A stretch of 64,000 nucleotides of DNA from Terriglobia bacterium (GTDB taxonomy: Bacteria > Acidobacteriota > Terriglobia > Versatilivoradales > Versatilivoraceae). The stretch spans positions 3,367,136 to 3,431,135 of the forward strand of contig OX638355.1 of assembly GCA_951813285.1 (NCBI GenBank), read 5' to 3'. The position numbers and the translations under genes are program-made. Below, piece by piece: positions 52,812 through 62,158 of the stretch (positions within the stretch are counted from its first letter, which is position 1; each line of letters starts with the position of its first letter). The notes below the pieces were generated by a model. That model searched no databases. It had not been told where the DNA came from and saw only the letters and a list, made by a program, of their open reading frames with translations.

Positions 52812-53711
52812 TCAGCGAAACCATCCCGGCAGAGCCCCTGACCGCAGGGCCTGTTCCACCAGGACCTCTCTCTCCCCGGCATGTCGGCTCCTCAGTTTCC
52901 GGATTCGACGGTTGAGGTCGGCTACTCCCGGGGGCAGGCCCAGGCCCGGGGTGCTTTCAACCTCCAGGGACTCGCCTCTTCGGGGCATGCGCCGATGCAC
53001 CAGCTGAAACCGCTGGATTTCCAGCGGGGAGATCCGGGACCGAAAGCCCTGATCCACCTGGCTCAATTGTCGTTGCCAGTAGGCTCGATCCCCGAGCACG
53101 GGTTCCTGCACCCTCCCGGTGGGTCCCGAAGCGGGCCGCGGAGCCAACCCAGCCCGAGAATTCTCCCAGGACAGGGGGTTCCCGCTCTGGCGCAGGCGCT
53201 CGCGAAGGGCGGCCAGTTCCCGCCGGGCGCTGGATAGGACCTGCCGGTTTCGTTGGATCCCTCGCTCCGTCTGAGCGATCAGGGGACCATAGACATGAGC
53301 CGGGTCGACCACCGTGGTCTGACGGAACGGATCGCCCTGAAGCTTCAGGTTCAGGTCTTCCAGCTTGACCCGCAGCGCCTGGTGACGCTGCTCGGCTGCC
53401 GCCAGCCTGGCTTTGAGATGGAGAAAGCGCCGGCTCCAGTGGCGCTCCTCTTGAGCCCCCCGGGGAGGGATTGCGGACCGGGAATCCCGGCCCGGGTGCG
53501 GATCAGGCTTCACCCTCGGCGAGGATGAAGCCGCGAAGCGGCCGGCGTAGCCCTGCAGGGTTTCGTTGGTATGGGTGGCGGCCGCATGGGGCAGTTGGGC
53601 CCGACGGCTGCGTTCGCTCCTGGCGACCTCCGCCAGGCTCTGGGCCCCCAGTTCTTGAGGGAGCGACCAGAGCAGTATGACGAGGGCGGATGTCAGGCGA
53701 AGGGCTCTCAT
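52812..53711 (-). CDS. Exported coiled-coil protein of unknown function
   Basis: A 299-residue protein; the preferred ATG 53711 is followed by a signal peptide (MRALRLTSALVILLWSLPQE). The mature protein is Arg-rich and predicted helical with LHLKARLAAAEQRHQALRVK and VLSSARRELAALRERLRQSG as coiled-coil segments. Part of it resembles periplasmic helical proteins such as the DUF4124/YbgF type, but I cannot name it. The ORF extends upstream to 53840 without a signal sense. It is divergent from the MoxR gene, with a palindrome containing TATAAT between the two. Confidence 0.65.
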   Translation of the reverse strand: MRALRLTSALVILLWSLPQELGAQSLAEVARSERSRRAQLPHAAATHTNETLQGYAGRFAASSSPRVKPDPHPGRDSRSAIPPRGAQEERHWSRRFLHLKARLAAAEQRHQALRVKLEDLNLKLQGDPFRQTTVVDPAHVYGPLIAQTERGIQRNRQVLSSARRELAALRERLRQSGNPLSWENSRAGLAPRPASGPTGRVQEPVLGDRAYWQRQLSQVDQGFRSRISPLEIQRFQLVHRRMPRRGESLEVESTPGLGLPPGVADLNRRIRKLRSRHAGEREVLVEQALRSGALPGWFR

Positions 53712-53913
53712 CGAATCGATCAGGACAGGCTGCTGCCGATGCCGGAAGGGAAGAGCTTCCGGAAGGAGACAGGTCGGGAGAAGAAGAGGGGGCCTAAAAT
53801 CGGGGGATTCCTGCAGGCCGTTGTTGGCGGCCTTGGTCATGCGACGGCTCCTGGTTCCATGGGTGGGCCGGCGGGATGGTTCGGGACCGGGTCTCCACCG
53901 TTCGAAGGCGTCC

Positions 53914-53941
53914 TGCTATAATCCTGATTCGAATTATAGCA
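53914..53941. promoter_or_regulatory. Palindromic TATAAT element between divergent genes
   Basis: TGCTATAAT (53914-53922) and ATTATAGCA (53933-53941) form a perfect 9-base inverted repeat with a 10-base spacer. Each arm contains a TATAAT -10 box, on the plus strand at 53917-53922 and on the minus strand in the second arm. It sits between the coiled-coil gene (start 53711, minus) and the MoxR gene (start 53978, plus), so it may be a bidirectional promoter or an operator. No -35 hexamer is clear. Confidence 0.45.
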
Positions 53942-53947
53942 AGATGT

Positions 53948-53968
53948 GGTCCCTTCGTGGATAACTCT
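53948..53968 (+). repeat. Partial copy of dispersed repeat family 1
   Basis: GTCCCTTCGTGGATAACTC (about 53949-53967) is identical to the final block of the repeats at 19930-20069 and 61941-62063. Here it stands alone just 10 bases before the MoxR ATG, which may supply part of the leader. Confidence 0.6.
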
Positions 53969-53977
53969 GAGTTGCCG

Positions 53978-54826
53978 ATGACGCCTCAACCCTCCCAAAC
54001 CCTTCAAAGCGTGGACATCGACGGGGTCCGCATTTTCCTGGCCCATCCGGATGAGCTGGCCATTCGATGGGTGGGGCAGGAGGAGCTCATTCGCCAGCTC
54101 ATGGCCGCCTGGATGGTTGTCAACAACCAGGACCTGCCCATGAATCCCCGGCTGCTCGGTAAACCGGGGGTGGGGAAGACCACCCTGGCTTATGCCGTGG
54201 GCAAACGGCTGGGAAGGGAAGTCTACATCCTGCAGGCTACGCTGGACACCCGACCTGAAGATTTGCTGGTGACCCCGGTGATCGAGTCGCAAGGGAAACT
54301 GCGCTACGTGGCCTCGCCGCTGGTGACCGCCATGGTGCGGGGTGGGGTCGTGATTCTGGACGAGGGCAATCGCATGAGCGAAAAAAGCTGGGCCAGCCTG
54401 GCCCCGCTCCTCGACAACCGGCGATACGTGGAATCCATCGTGGCCGGCATCAAGATCAAGGCTCACCCCAATTTCCGCCTGGTCGCCACCATGAATGACG
54501 ACGCTTCCACCTTTGAGCTGCCCGAATACATTCATTCGCGCCTGCAGCCCCAAATCCTGCTCGAGTTTCCGGAGCGGGAAGAAGAGCTGCACATCTTGCG
54601 GGAGAATCTGCCCTTTGCCGACCAGGAGGTCCTGGACTACGTCACCGATTTTCTGCAAGCGGCCCACGAGGCTGACGAGCGCTACACCGTCCGGGATGGG
54701 ATCAACATCGCCCGATTTGCCATGAAACTGACCGGAATGTCTCCGGGGAGGAGCCGCGCGCGGGCGCTGGAGACTGCCATCCTGCAGACCCTTGGCCAGG
54801 AGGCCCTCCGTTATGGGCGGCGCTGA
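53978..54826 (+). CDS. MoxR-type AAA+ ATPase
   Basis: A 282-residue ATPase: Walker A LGKPGVGKTTLAYAVG (about 55-65), Walker B VVILDEGNRM, the second-region sensor RLVATMNDD and a C-terminal lid (LRENLPFADQEVLDYVTDFL). The pattern fits MoxR or AAA_5/CbbQ-like ATPases that act as chaperones, usually for a VWA-domain partner. Instead the next gene, overlapping by 14 bases, is a 668-residue protein with a TraB-like start. The role is inferred from that coupling. Confidence 0.85.
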   Translation: MTPQPSQTLQSVDIDGVRIFLAHPDELAIRWVGQEELIRQLMAAWMVVNNQDLPMNPRLLGKPGVGKTTLAYAVGKRLGREVYILQATLDTRPEDLLVTPVIESQGKLRYVASPLVTAMVRGGVVILDEGNRMSEKSWASLAPLLDNRRYVESIVAGIKIKAHPNFRLVATMNDDASTFELPEYIHSRLQPQILLEFPEREEELHILRENLPFADQEVLDYVTDFLQAAHEADERYTVRDGINIARFAMKLTGMSPGRSRARALETAILQTLGQEALRYGRR

Positions 54827-56819
54827 AAACCGGGACGGCTGGAGGCAAGGGCGCTTTCGCTTTCTGCCGGTGGTTCCGGGGCGCATGGAGTTTGCCGCGG
54901 AAGTTCGTCGAGTTATCCTGGCCCGTCGCCCCCGACAAATTGCCGTCGAACTCCCCCACACGCTGAAGGAGGCGACCCTCCGCGCCGTGAGTCGGCTGCC
55001 GGAGCTCTCGGTGATCCTCTACCCGGAACGTTCCGGACAGGGCGCCGTCTATGTCCCGGTAGAGATAACCGATCCCTTCATGGAGGCCCTTCGCAGCGGT
55101 GAGGAGGTGAAAGCCTCCGTCCACTTTGTGGACCCCGACCTGGACCGGCCGGCCCACCCTCCGGAGATCTATCCCGACTCCTACGCCGTTCGGCGAATCG
55201 GCTATGCGGGATACGTGGAGAGCTGGCTCGCCTGTCCCCGGCCGGCCAACCACCGACTGCGCCGGCAGGCTCAAGGCATGGCCTGGAGGCTGAAATCGCT
55301 CCAGGGCCGGCAAGCGGTCTGGGTCGTACTCTCCCTGAACCTCTTTCCCCTGGTGCTGGAGGCTTTGGAAAAACCCCAGGCCGAGCCCCTGGCGCGCCAG
55401 CGGCGGACCGGAGTTCAGGTGCTCAACCTCCACCCCGAGTGCCTGGCGGAGGTGCTGCTGGAACCTCCCTTTTTTCAGGCGGTCTATGAGCGCTGCCGCC
55501 GGCCCTCGCGGGCTGTCGGGGTCAAGTCGGTCCAGCCCGACCCGCCGCCCAAGCCCGGCGATCAACCCTTCAAGGTGATTGCCTCACCGGCGGAGGAGCC
55601 CCTGCAAGCCCTGGAGTCCATCGTGGAACGAACGGCCCGGCGGGTGGCCTGGCGGGAGGCGCCGGTCCGCGCGGGTGCTTCCGAGGACGATGCGGCTGTC
55701 GCAGGCGTCGGGAGCATTGACCGCCAACGCATGATCTTCCGGCTTCTGGCCGAATCGGAAGGGCGATACGGAGCCGCTACCGGCGAAAAGGTGTCTCACT
55801 GGCAACGACGCCTGCTGGGACGCTACGCTCGAAACCTGGCATTTCTGGACCGGCAACTGGTTGCGGGGCTCTTTGACCTTACGGTCGCAGCCCGATCGGT
55901 GGTGGACGACAACTACGCCTGGGATACTTGGGAATTGGCCGGCGGCAGTCCTCACCAGAGGGTCCAATCGGATCTCATGACCGTCAGGATCTCGGGAGAA
56001 GAGCTCTACGCCAACATGAGGAGAATCCAGCTCAGGCGCCGGCTGCCTCGACGCAAGGCGCGGGTGCGGCCGTATGGCTTGAGGGGTCGCAGAAAGGAAG
56101 CGGTTCCGGGTGAGTGGGCGCGTGAGTTCGACGGGTCCGGAATCTGTTCCTACCCTCCCGAGGACCTGGTCCTGGAAGACTACGGGGCATTTCTGAAGAA
56201 AAAGGGGAAAAGCCTTCTGTCGGCGGAAAGGAGCAGGGTGGAAGTCTTCAAGACCTCGCTGCTGGACGGCATCGACGTCCGCGAGACCCTGCGGAACTGG
56301 CACCAGGGGCAACTGTACGTTCGGGAGTACCAGCGGGTCTCGGGCGAGGTCGGGGCCGTGGTGGTCGTCTTTGACGAGGACCCGGAGAACCGCTATCACT
56401 GGCGCACGACCTGGCTGGGGGAGCATGCCCAGGAATCGGACATGGCCTTCTATTCCACCAACCCCTACGAGCGGATCGTGGGGCCCGGGATCTCCCGGGC
56501 CGAGTATGGCGGTTTCCTGCTTTCCTACCCTCCGCGCCGCATGCTGGACGTCTGGCAGGACCCGGACTACGGAATGGCGGAAAGCAAGGCAGAGACCCTG
56601 CTGCTGGCGGGTCTGGACTATACCCTGGAGAGGTTCGTGGTCTACGTGGCCGCTCGTCCGCCCCGATCCGTCTTTCGCACCATTGCCTCCAGGATGGGCC
56701 GCAAGATCGTCTACTTGCCCATCGGACAGCTTTCGCCGGTCAGCCTCAAGAAGGTCCGGGTCGTCCACGTCCTGGAAGGGTTCGACAAGAGGCCGTTGGC
56801 CAAGGACTATATCTGGTAA
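54813..56819 (+). CDS. Large protein with TraB/ChaN-like N terminus, coupled to MoxR
   Basis: A 668-residue protein from ATG 54813, with AGGAGG nine bases upstream inside the MoxR gene. Residues 10-60 (FLPVVPGRMEFAAEVRRVIL, PRQIAVELPHTLKEATLRAV) have the pattern of TraB/ChaN/DUF5682-type proteins that accompany MoxR ATPases in some conflict-type systems. The rest is basic in places (RRRLPRRKARVRPYGLRGR) and ends YLPIGQLSPVSLKKVRVVHV. No known enzymatic motif is seen. The stop overlaps the next start (TAATG), so a three-gene unit is evident. The exact function is unknown. Confidence 0.7.
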   Translation: MGGAENRDGWRQGRFRFLPVVPGRMEFAAEVRRVILARRPRQIAVELPHTLKEATLRAVSRLPELSVILYPERSGQGAVYVPVEITDPFMEALRSGEEVKASVHFVDPDLDRPAHPPEIYPDSYAVRRIGYAGYVESWLACPRPANHRLRRQAQGMAWRLKSLQGRQAVWVVLSLNLFPLVLEALEKPQAEPLARQRRTGVQVLNLHPECLAEVLLEPPFFQAVYERCRRPSRAVGVKSVQPDPPPKPGDQPFKVIASPAEEPLQALESIVERTARRVAWREAPVRAGASEDDAAVAGVGSIDRQRMIFRLLAESEGRYGAATGEKVSHWQRRLLGRYARNLAFLDRQLVAGLFDLTVAARSVVDDNYAWDTWELAGGSPHQRVQSDLMTVRISGEELYANMRRIQLRRRLPRRKARVRPYGLRGRRKEAVPGEWAREFDGSGICSYPPEDLVLEDYGAFLKKKGKSLLSAERSRVEVFKTSLLDGIDVRETLRNWHQGQLYVREYQRVSGEVGAVVVVFDEDPENRYHWRTTWLGEHAQESDMAFYSTNPYERIVGPGISRAEYGGFLLSYPPRRMLDVWQDPDYGMAESKAETLLLAGLDYTLERFVVYVAARPPRSVFRTIASRMGRKIVYLPIGQLSPVSLKKVRVVHVLEGFDKRPLAKDYIW

Positions 56820-57063
56820 TGGCCACCGTTTACCTGCGTTTCTATGCCGAGTTGCAGGATTGCCTGGCCGCCTCAGGGAGGAAGTGTCTTCCAGGTTGCT
56901 GCCGCGGACCCGGGAGCACTACCGGGAATTTCGGTTGTGCCCCCAATGCGACCGCGTCTATTGGAAGGGGTCGCATCACCACCGGATGCAGGGTTTTCTG
57001 GAAGAGGTGCTGGCGAGCGCCCGGAGGCGCCGGTCTTTTGAAGGCAAGACGGCCGATCGTTGA
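56819..57063 (+). pseudogene. Decayed Mut7-C RNase gene with internal deletion and frameshift
   Basis: The start overlaps the previous stop. The first frame opens with the ubiquitin-like Mut7-C domain start (MATVYLRFYAELQDCLA). After about 18 codons the frame that carries homology changes by +1, and the last part reads LLPRTREHYREFRLCPQCDR, VYWKGSHHHRMQGFLEEVLA, the C-terminal zinc-ribbon of Mut7-C RNase proteins. The intact protein is about 240 residues; the nuclease core between these blocks is missing. So the gene has a large internal deletion plus a shift. The overlapping frames are 56819-57067 and 56371-57063. Confidence 0.75.
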
Positions 57064-57160
57064 ATAAAGACGAACCACGAATGGACACGAATAAACACGA
57101 GAGCCTTTTGCAAAATTCCGCAGCCAACGGTTTTATGGAGGCTCGGAACAGGTTTTGATT

Positions 57161-57307
57161 AACATGGATGCAAAGGATGCACAGGATTTTTTCAGGAAAC
57201 GGCAGGCTTGCAATCCTGAGCATCCGCAAATCCGCACACGATCATTGCCGGAGCCGGCTTCTCGTGCAGCAGCGTCCCGTCCTGGTTATCCTGTGCATCC
57301 ATGTTTA
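57161..57307. repeat. Dispersed inverted-repeat element family 2, copy 2
   Basis: Arms AACATGGATGCAAAGGATGC and GTGCATCCATGTT bound a core with CTTGCAATCCTGAGCATCCG and GGCTTCTCGTGCAG. It is homologous to 49995-50150. The left flank also has GAGCCTTTTGCAA, repeated on the right. Confidence 0.65.
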
Positions 57308-57414
57308 TTGTGAGCCTTTTGCAAATATCGTAATCGGGAATGACATTGAGGCGGCAAGGATGATGTGCTGCAGGCTCCAGCATTCACCACGATAAGCACA
57401 AGAGACAACAGAAA

Positions 57415-57505
57415 CCACAAAAAGCACAAAAGGCACAAAACGGGTTTCTTGATTTCGAGACTTGCCGATCGGAGGGTTCTTTTTGTGTTTTTGTGCCTTT
57501 TGTGG
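57415..57505. repeat. AC-rich imperfect inverted repeat
   Basis: CCACAAAAAGCACAAAAGGC (from 57415) pairs imperfectly with TTTTTGTGCCTTTTGTGG (ending at 57505), separated by about 40 bases. A transcript could form a long low-GC hairpin. This might act as a transcription stop between the decayed gene and the gamma-glutamyltransferase gene, though no run of T follows. Confidence 0.4.
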
Positions 57506-57703
57506 CCATTGAGCTTCAGACGGCAAACGGGTTCAGTGTCACCGGATCCTTGAGGGACTCGGGAGGAAAAATCCTCGATCCGAATAAGGATCGCCCGACG
57601 ACGAATCTTGCAAAAGGCTCGAATGATTAATTCGGAACGTATCCGGGACGCAAGTGATTGGATCTGACTGGGGTGTTTCAGGCAGCCAAGAGTTGAGGTA
57701 ACT

Positions 57704-59386
57704 ATGGAATTTGGAAACGGAACCGGCGCGTCTCTTTCCGAAGGCCCGCAGATTGTGGTGGCCGGCAGGAGGTGGGCTACCCGCTCGGAGGTGCTGGCCC
57801 GCAACGGTATGGCCGCCACCAGCCAGCCCCTGGCCACCCAGGTGGCCGTCGATGTTCTCAAAAAAGGGGGGACGGCGGTCGACGGCGCCATTGCCGCCAA
57901 TGCCATGCTGGGCCTGGTGGAGCCGGTCTCCTGCGGGATCGGCGGAGACCTTTTTGCGCTGGTCTGGGATGCCGGCGCCAGCACCTTTTCGGGATTGAAT
58001 GGCAGTGGCCGCTCGCCCCATTCCCTGGAATTGGCGGAACTGAAGCGGCGAGGCCTCGACCGGCTGCCCTCCCGCGGGCCGCTCTCGGTTTCCGTGCCGG
58101 GATGTGTGGACGGCTGGTACGCGCTCCACAGCCGCTTCGGAAGGCTGCCCATGGAGCAGTTGCTGGCTCCGACGGTGGAATACGCCCGCCAGGGGTTTCC
58201 CGTCTCTGAGGTCATTGCCGGGGACTGGGAGAAGAGCGTGGCGATCCATGGGAAGTGGCCCGGCTTCCTGGAGACCTTTACGCTGAAGGGCCGGGCTCCC
58301 CGGGTCGGTGAGGTCTTTGCCAATCCCCGTCTGGCGGCGACGCTGGAAAGGATCGGCCGGTCGGGCAGGGAAGCCTTCTACCAGGGAGAAATCCCCCGGA
58401 GAATCGAGGCCTATTTCAAGGAACTGGGCGGATTTCTGAGCGCCAGGGACCTGGCGGACCATCGTTCGGAATGGGTGGAGCCGGTGGCCACCGATTACCG
58501 GGGATACCGGGTCTGGCAGCTCCCTCCCAACGGGCAGGGCATTGCCGTGCTGCAGATGCTGAATCTGCTGGAAGCCTACGACATCGCCTCCATGGGCTTC
58601 GGCACCACCGACCACATCCACCACTTCGTGGAGGCCAAGAAGCTGGTATTCGAAGACCGTGCCCGATTTTACGCCGATCCCGCCTTCAACCAAATTCCGG
58701 TCCGGCAGTTGATTTCCATGGCCTATGCCAACGAGCGCCGCAAGCTGCTGGATTCGGATGAGGCGGGAAAGAGCTTCGACGCCGGTAATCCGGCCCTCGG
58801 TGCCGGAGACACCGTCTACCTGACGGTGGCCGATGCGGCCGGGAACATGGTGTCCCTCATTCAGAGCAACTTCATGGGCATGGGATCGGGAATGACTCCC
58901 GAGGGATTGGGCTTCATGCTTCAGAACCGCGGCGAGCTGTTCACCCTGGAGGAGGGCCATTTCAACTGCTACGAACCCCACAAGCGACCCTTCCACACCA
59001 TCATTCCCGGATTTGTTACCCGCAAGGGCCGACCCGTTCTCAGCTTTGGCGTGATGGGCGGCGACTTCCAGGCCCTGGGCCAGGTTCAGGTCCTGCTGAA
59101 CCTGATCGACTTCGGCATGAACCTGCAGGAGGCCGGGGACGCCCCTCGCATCAACCACAATGGGTCTTCCTCCCCCACTGGAGACCGCATGACCGATGGC
59201 GGCGTGGTCGAGCTGGAGCGAGGCTTTTCCCGGGAGTCGGTGGATGGACTGGTTCGGCGGGGCCACCGGGTGACGCGCAACGCGGGTCCCTTCGGGGGGT
59301 ATCAGGCCATCGGGTTCGACCCGGACTGCCGGGTCTATCGAGGCGCTTCCGAGTCGCGGAAAGACGGCCAGGCGGCAGGGTATTGA
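57704..59386 (+). CDS. Gamma-glutamyltransferase family protein
   Basis: A 560-residue Ntn-hydrolase precursor: GGTAVDGAIAANAMLGLVEP, CGIGGDLFALVWDAG, RDLADHRSEWVEPVATDYRG, the nucleophile Thr370 in GDTVYLTVADAAGNMVSL, and FSFGVMGGDFQ-like LSFGVMGGDFQALGQVQVLL. The chain would self-cleave before Thr370 into large and small subunits. The class transfers or hydrolyses gamma-glutamyl groups (glutathione) or acts as cephalosporin acylase. No signal peptide is visible, unlike classical periplasmic enzymes, so a cytoplasmic relative is possible. ATG 57704 has a weak upstream ribosome site (GAGGTAACT). Confidence 0.9.
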   Translation: MEFGNGTGASLSEGPQIVVAGRRWATRSEVLARNGMAATSQPLATQVAVDVLKKGGTAVDGAIAANAMLGLVEPVSCGIGGDLFALVWDAGASTFSGLNGSGRSPHSLELAELKRRGLDRLPSRGPLSVSVPGCVDGWYALHSRFGRLPMEQLLAPTVEYARQGFPVSEVIAGDWEKSVAIHGKWPGFLETFTLKGRAPRVGEVFANPRLAATLERIGRSGREAFYQGEIPRRIEAYFKELGGFLSARDLADHRSEWVEPVATDYRGYRVWQLPPNGQGIAVLQMLNLLEAYDIASMGFGTTDHIHHFVEAKKLVFEDRARFYADPAFNQIPVRQLISMAYANERRKLLDSDEAGKSFDAGNPALGAGDTVYLTVADAAGNMVSLIQSNFMGMGSGMTPEGLGFMLQNRGELFTLEEGHFNCYEPHKRPFHTIIPGFVTRKGRPVLSFGVMGGDFQALGQVQVLLNLIDFGMNLQEAGDAPRINHNGSSSPTGDRMTDGGVVELERGFSRESVDGLVRRGHRVTRNAGPFGGYQAIGFDPDCRVYRGASESRKDGQAAGY

Positions 59387-59601
59387 GGTTTGGTCGCCCC
59401 TAACTTGGCGCTGAACGGACGACCAGAAACAGGCGGGCAACCACAAGGGTTTCCCCAGGTTGGGGATTCAGCCCGGGATTGCCCTGGAGCTGCCGGAGGC
59501 TTTACTTGCCGGGCTCCGAAACGCATAATTGGGCGAGAGATGCCGGCCAGGCGTTCTCCCACCGCCGCCTTCCCCGAAGGGATTCCCCAATTCCTGGATT
59601 C

Positions 59602-60750
59602 ATGGATTTATCTCCTTTTGAATTTCAATCGGCAGCCCGCGTCCTCTTCGGCCTGAACACGATCGGGCGGCTGGGCGAGGTTTCGCTTGAATTGGGATTC
59701 AAGCGATCACTGCTGGTCGCGGACCATGGCCTGCAATCCTCGGGCCACGTGGACGAAGCCCTGGACTCTCTCAAGGCGGCGGGAGTGGAGGCTGCGCCCT
59801 TCCACGACTTCGACGTCAACCCCGATGCCTGCATGGTCGAGCGGGGGCGACGGTTCGCTGCCGAGCAGCGGCCGGACTCCATCATCGGACTGGGGGGAGG
59901 CAGCTCCCTGGACTGCGCCAAGGGGATCAACTTCCTGCTGACCAACGGCGGCCGCATGCAGGACTACCGGGGATACGGCAAGGCCTCCAGGGACATGCTT
60001 CCCATGATCGGCATCCCCACCACCGCCGGCACGGGGAGCGAGGCCCAGAGCTATGCGCTCATTTCCGATCCGGATTCCCATGAGAAGATGGCTTGCGGGG
60101 ATCCCAAAGCCGCTTTTCGGGTGGTCCTGCTGGACCCGGCTCTGACGCTCTCCCAACCGGCTCAGGTGACGGCCACGGCCGGGTTCGATGCCGTCTCCCA
60201 CGCGGTGGAGAGCTTTGTCACCACCAAGCGCAATGCCGTCTCCGAGTGCTTTTCCAGGGAGGCCTGGAGGCTGTTGGAGGCAAATTACGAGAAGGTGCTG
60301 GGAGATCCGGGAGATCTCGGCGCCAGGGGGGCTATGCTGCTGGGGGCCTATTTTGCCGGGCTGGCCATCGAACATTCCATGCTGGGCGCCAGCCACGCCT
60401 GCGCCAATCCGCTCACGAGCCGGCACGGCATCACTCACGGAGTCGCCATCGCCATGCTGCTCCCCCAGGTGGTGCGCTGGAACACGCCGGTGGTGGGGTC
60501 CAGGTACCGGGAGCTGATGCATCTGGCCCGGGCAAACGGGTTCGAACGCGACGACCCACTGGCGCTGGCGCTACGTCTGGAGGAGATGGCGGCTTGCGGC
60601 AGGATGCCGGCCGGACTGAGGTCGGTGGGAGTGTCCAGGGAGGATCTGGGACAATTGGCGGAAGCAGCCAGCCTCCAGTGGACCGCACGCTTCAATCCCC
60701 GGCCACTGGACCGGGAGGGAGCCTTGGAGGTTTACCAATGGGCCTTCTGA
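59602..60750 (+). CDS. Iron-containing alcohol dehydrogenase
   Basis: A 382-residue group III alcohol dehydrogenase from ATG 59602. It has [20 protein letters not shown] for NAD(P), [20 protein letters not shown], the metal residues in [16 protein letters not shown] and [20 protein letters not shown]. Members reduce or oxidise short alcohols, lactaldehyde or butanol; the substrate is not clear. It overlaps the propeller gene by 13 bases. Together with the following transhydrogenase-like gene it makes two iron-type ADHs within 4 kb. Confidence 0.92.
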   Translation: MDLSPFEFQSAARVLFGLNTIGRLGEVSLELGFKRSLLVADHGLQSSGHVDEALDSLKAAGVEAAPFHDFDVNPDACMVERGRRFAAEQRPDSIIGLGGGSSLDCAKGINFLLTNGGRMQDYRGYGKASRDMLPMIGIPTTAGTGSEAQSYALISDPDSHEKMACGDPKAAFRVVLLDPALTLSQPAQVTATAGFDAVSHAVESFVTTKRNAVSECFSREAWRLLEANYEKVLGDPGDLGARGAMLLGAYFAGLAIEHSMLGASHACANPLTSRHGITHGVAIAMLLPQVVRWNTPVVGSRYRELMHLARANGFERDDPLALALRLEEMAACGRMPAGLRSVGVSREDLGQLAEAASLQWTARFNPRPLDREGALEVYQWAF

Positions 60751-61934
60751 AACAGCGCCGGCCTTTCCGGGCGCGGCCGTGTCAGCGCTCGAGAGCGGTT
60801 GCCGTGGCGGGTCTTTCGGTTCTGGCCTTGGGTTTCTGGCCGGGTCTGTCTCCCTTTGGAGTTCAGGCCACCGGGAGCGCTCCCTCGGCGGCAGGCTCCG
60901 TCTGGAGCCAGTTTCGTGGAAATCCGGCCCTGACCGGAGTCTCGGAGACGATCCTCCCCGATTCGCTCAAGCTGCTCTGGACGCTGGAGGTGGGCGAATC
61001 GATCGAGTCCTCGGCGGCCATCCTGGACGGCGTGGTCTACCTGGGTTCGCAATCGGGCGACCTGCTGGCGGTGAGCCTGAGCAGCGGCGAAGAGCTCTGG
61101 CGCTACCGGGCCGCCGAATTCGGCATCGGGGAGTCTTCGCCCTGCGTGGGGCAGGGGTTGGTCTACATCGGAGATATGGACGGGGTGCTGCACGCCGTCG
61201 ATGTCCGAACCGGCAAGGGAGTTTGGACCTTCGCCACCGAGGGCGAGATCAAGTCTTCCCCGGTGCTGGTGGGTGACCGGGTCCTGGTAGGGTCTTATGA
61301 CAGCCATCTCTACGCGCTGGAGGCCGAAACGGGTCTGCTCCTGTGGAGGGTGATGACCGAAGGATATGTCCATTCCACCCCCAGCGTGGCCGACGGGGTA
61401 GCCTATATCTCCGGCTGTGACGAGATCTTTCGCGCCATCCGGGTCAAGGACGGCCGGGAACTGTACCAGGTGCCCTCCATTGCCTATACCGGCGCCTCCC
61501 CGGCCCTGGCCGGCGATGCCGCCTATTTCGGAACGTTCAGCAACCAGGTGGTGAGCGTCAGCAGGAAGGAGCGCAAGGTGCTGTGGCGGTTCGAGTCCAA
61601 GGAGTCCCAGTTCCCCTTTTATTCCTCGGCGGCCGTGGTCGGGGGGCGGGTGGTTTTGGGTGGGCGAGATCGAAAGGTGCACTGCCTAGAGGCCGCCACC
61701 GGCGAGTCCCTCTGGACCTTCGCCACCAGGGCGCGGGTGGATTCTTCCCCGGTTGCGGTCGGGGGCCGGATCTACGTGGGATCCAACGACGGGCGCTTTT
61801 ACGTCCTGAATCTCAAGGACGGCAAGAAGATCTGGGAGTTCAACGCCGGGGCCCCCCTGTCGGCCTCGCCGGCGGTGGCCGGTGGAAGGATCGTCATCGG
61901 ATCTCAGGATGGCCAGCTGTTTTGCTTCGGGTAA
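60738..61934 (+). CDS. PQQ-like beta-propeller secreted protein
   Basis: A 398-residue protein from ATG 60738, inside the end of the ADH gene. After a basic leader there is a hydrophobic signal ([20 protein letters not shown]). Repeats of the PQQ/BamB type follow, with [60 protein letters not shown], and [20 protein letters not shown]. Six to seven blades fit a propeller that may bind a substrate or act as a scaffold; quinone binding is not proven. The coupling to an ADH gene is suggestive of an accessory role. Confidence 0.85.
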   Translation: MGLLKQRRPFRARPCQRSRAVAVAGLSVLALGFWPGLSPFGVQATGSAPSAAGSVWSQFRGNPALTGVSETILPDSLKLLWTLEVGESIESSAAILDGVVYLGSQSGDLLAVSLSSGEELWRYRAAEFGIGESSPCVGQGLVYIGDMDGVLHAVDVRTGKGVWTFATEGEIKSSPVLVGDRVLVGSYDSHLYALEAETGLLLWRVMTEGYVHSTPSVADGVAYISGCDEIFRAIRVKDGRELYQVPSIAYTGASPALAGDAAYFGTFSNQVVSVSRKERKVLWRFESKESQFPFYSSAAVVGGRVVLGGRDRKVHCLEAATGESLWTFATRARVDSSPVAVGGRIYVGSNDGRFYVLNLKDGKKIWEFNAGAPLSASPAVAGGRIVIGSQDGQLFCFG

Positions 61935-61940
61935 GTCCGG

Positions 61941-62063
61941 CCCCTGCCCTGGTGGGCGGATCAGACGAGAGTAAAACAATCGGAAATCGATAATCCATTC
62001 GTGCCCTTGGAATCCCGTCGCGGTTAACCTCAACGCCTTAGTGTCCCTTCGTGGATAACTCGT
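61941..62063. repeat. Dispersed repeat family 1, copy 2
   Basis: Matches 19930-20069 throughout, ending with GTCCCTTCGTGGATAACTC. It occupies the space between the propeller gene and the transhydrogenase-like gene, about 95 bases before the latter's start. Confidence 0.7.
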
Positions 62064-62158
62064 TTTTTTCGTTTGTTTCAGGTAAGCGGAGACGCGCTCT
62101 ACCCTTGGGAAGACCAGCGGCAGCAACGGCTGCAGCCGCTCAATGTCAGGAGACAGAA

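Larger units (their letters stand above)
57064..57703. other. Repeat-rich intergenic region
   Basis: These 640 bases hold no gene. GAGCCTTTTGCAA occurs at 57101 and 57312 in direct order and inverted at 57608 (TTGCAAAAGGCTC). Inside lie family 2 element copy 2 (57161-57307), and a long AC-rich inverted repeat (CCACAAAAAGCACAAAAGGC at 57415, GTGCCTTTTGTGG ending near 57505). The overall look is of nested small elements inserted beside the decayed Mut7-C gene. Confidence 0.65.

Noticed and set aside
57539-59446. 635-residue minus-strand frame
   Set aside because: Antisense to gamma-glutamyltransferase, whose catalytic motifs are clear.
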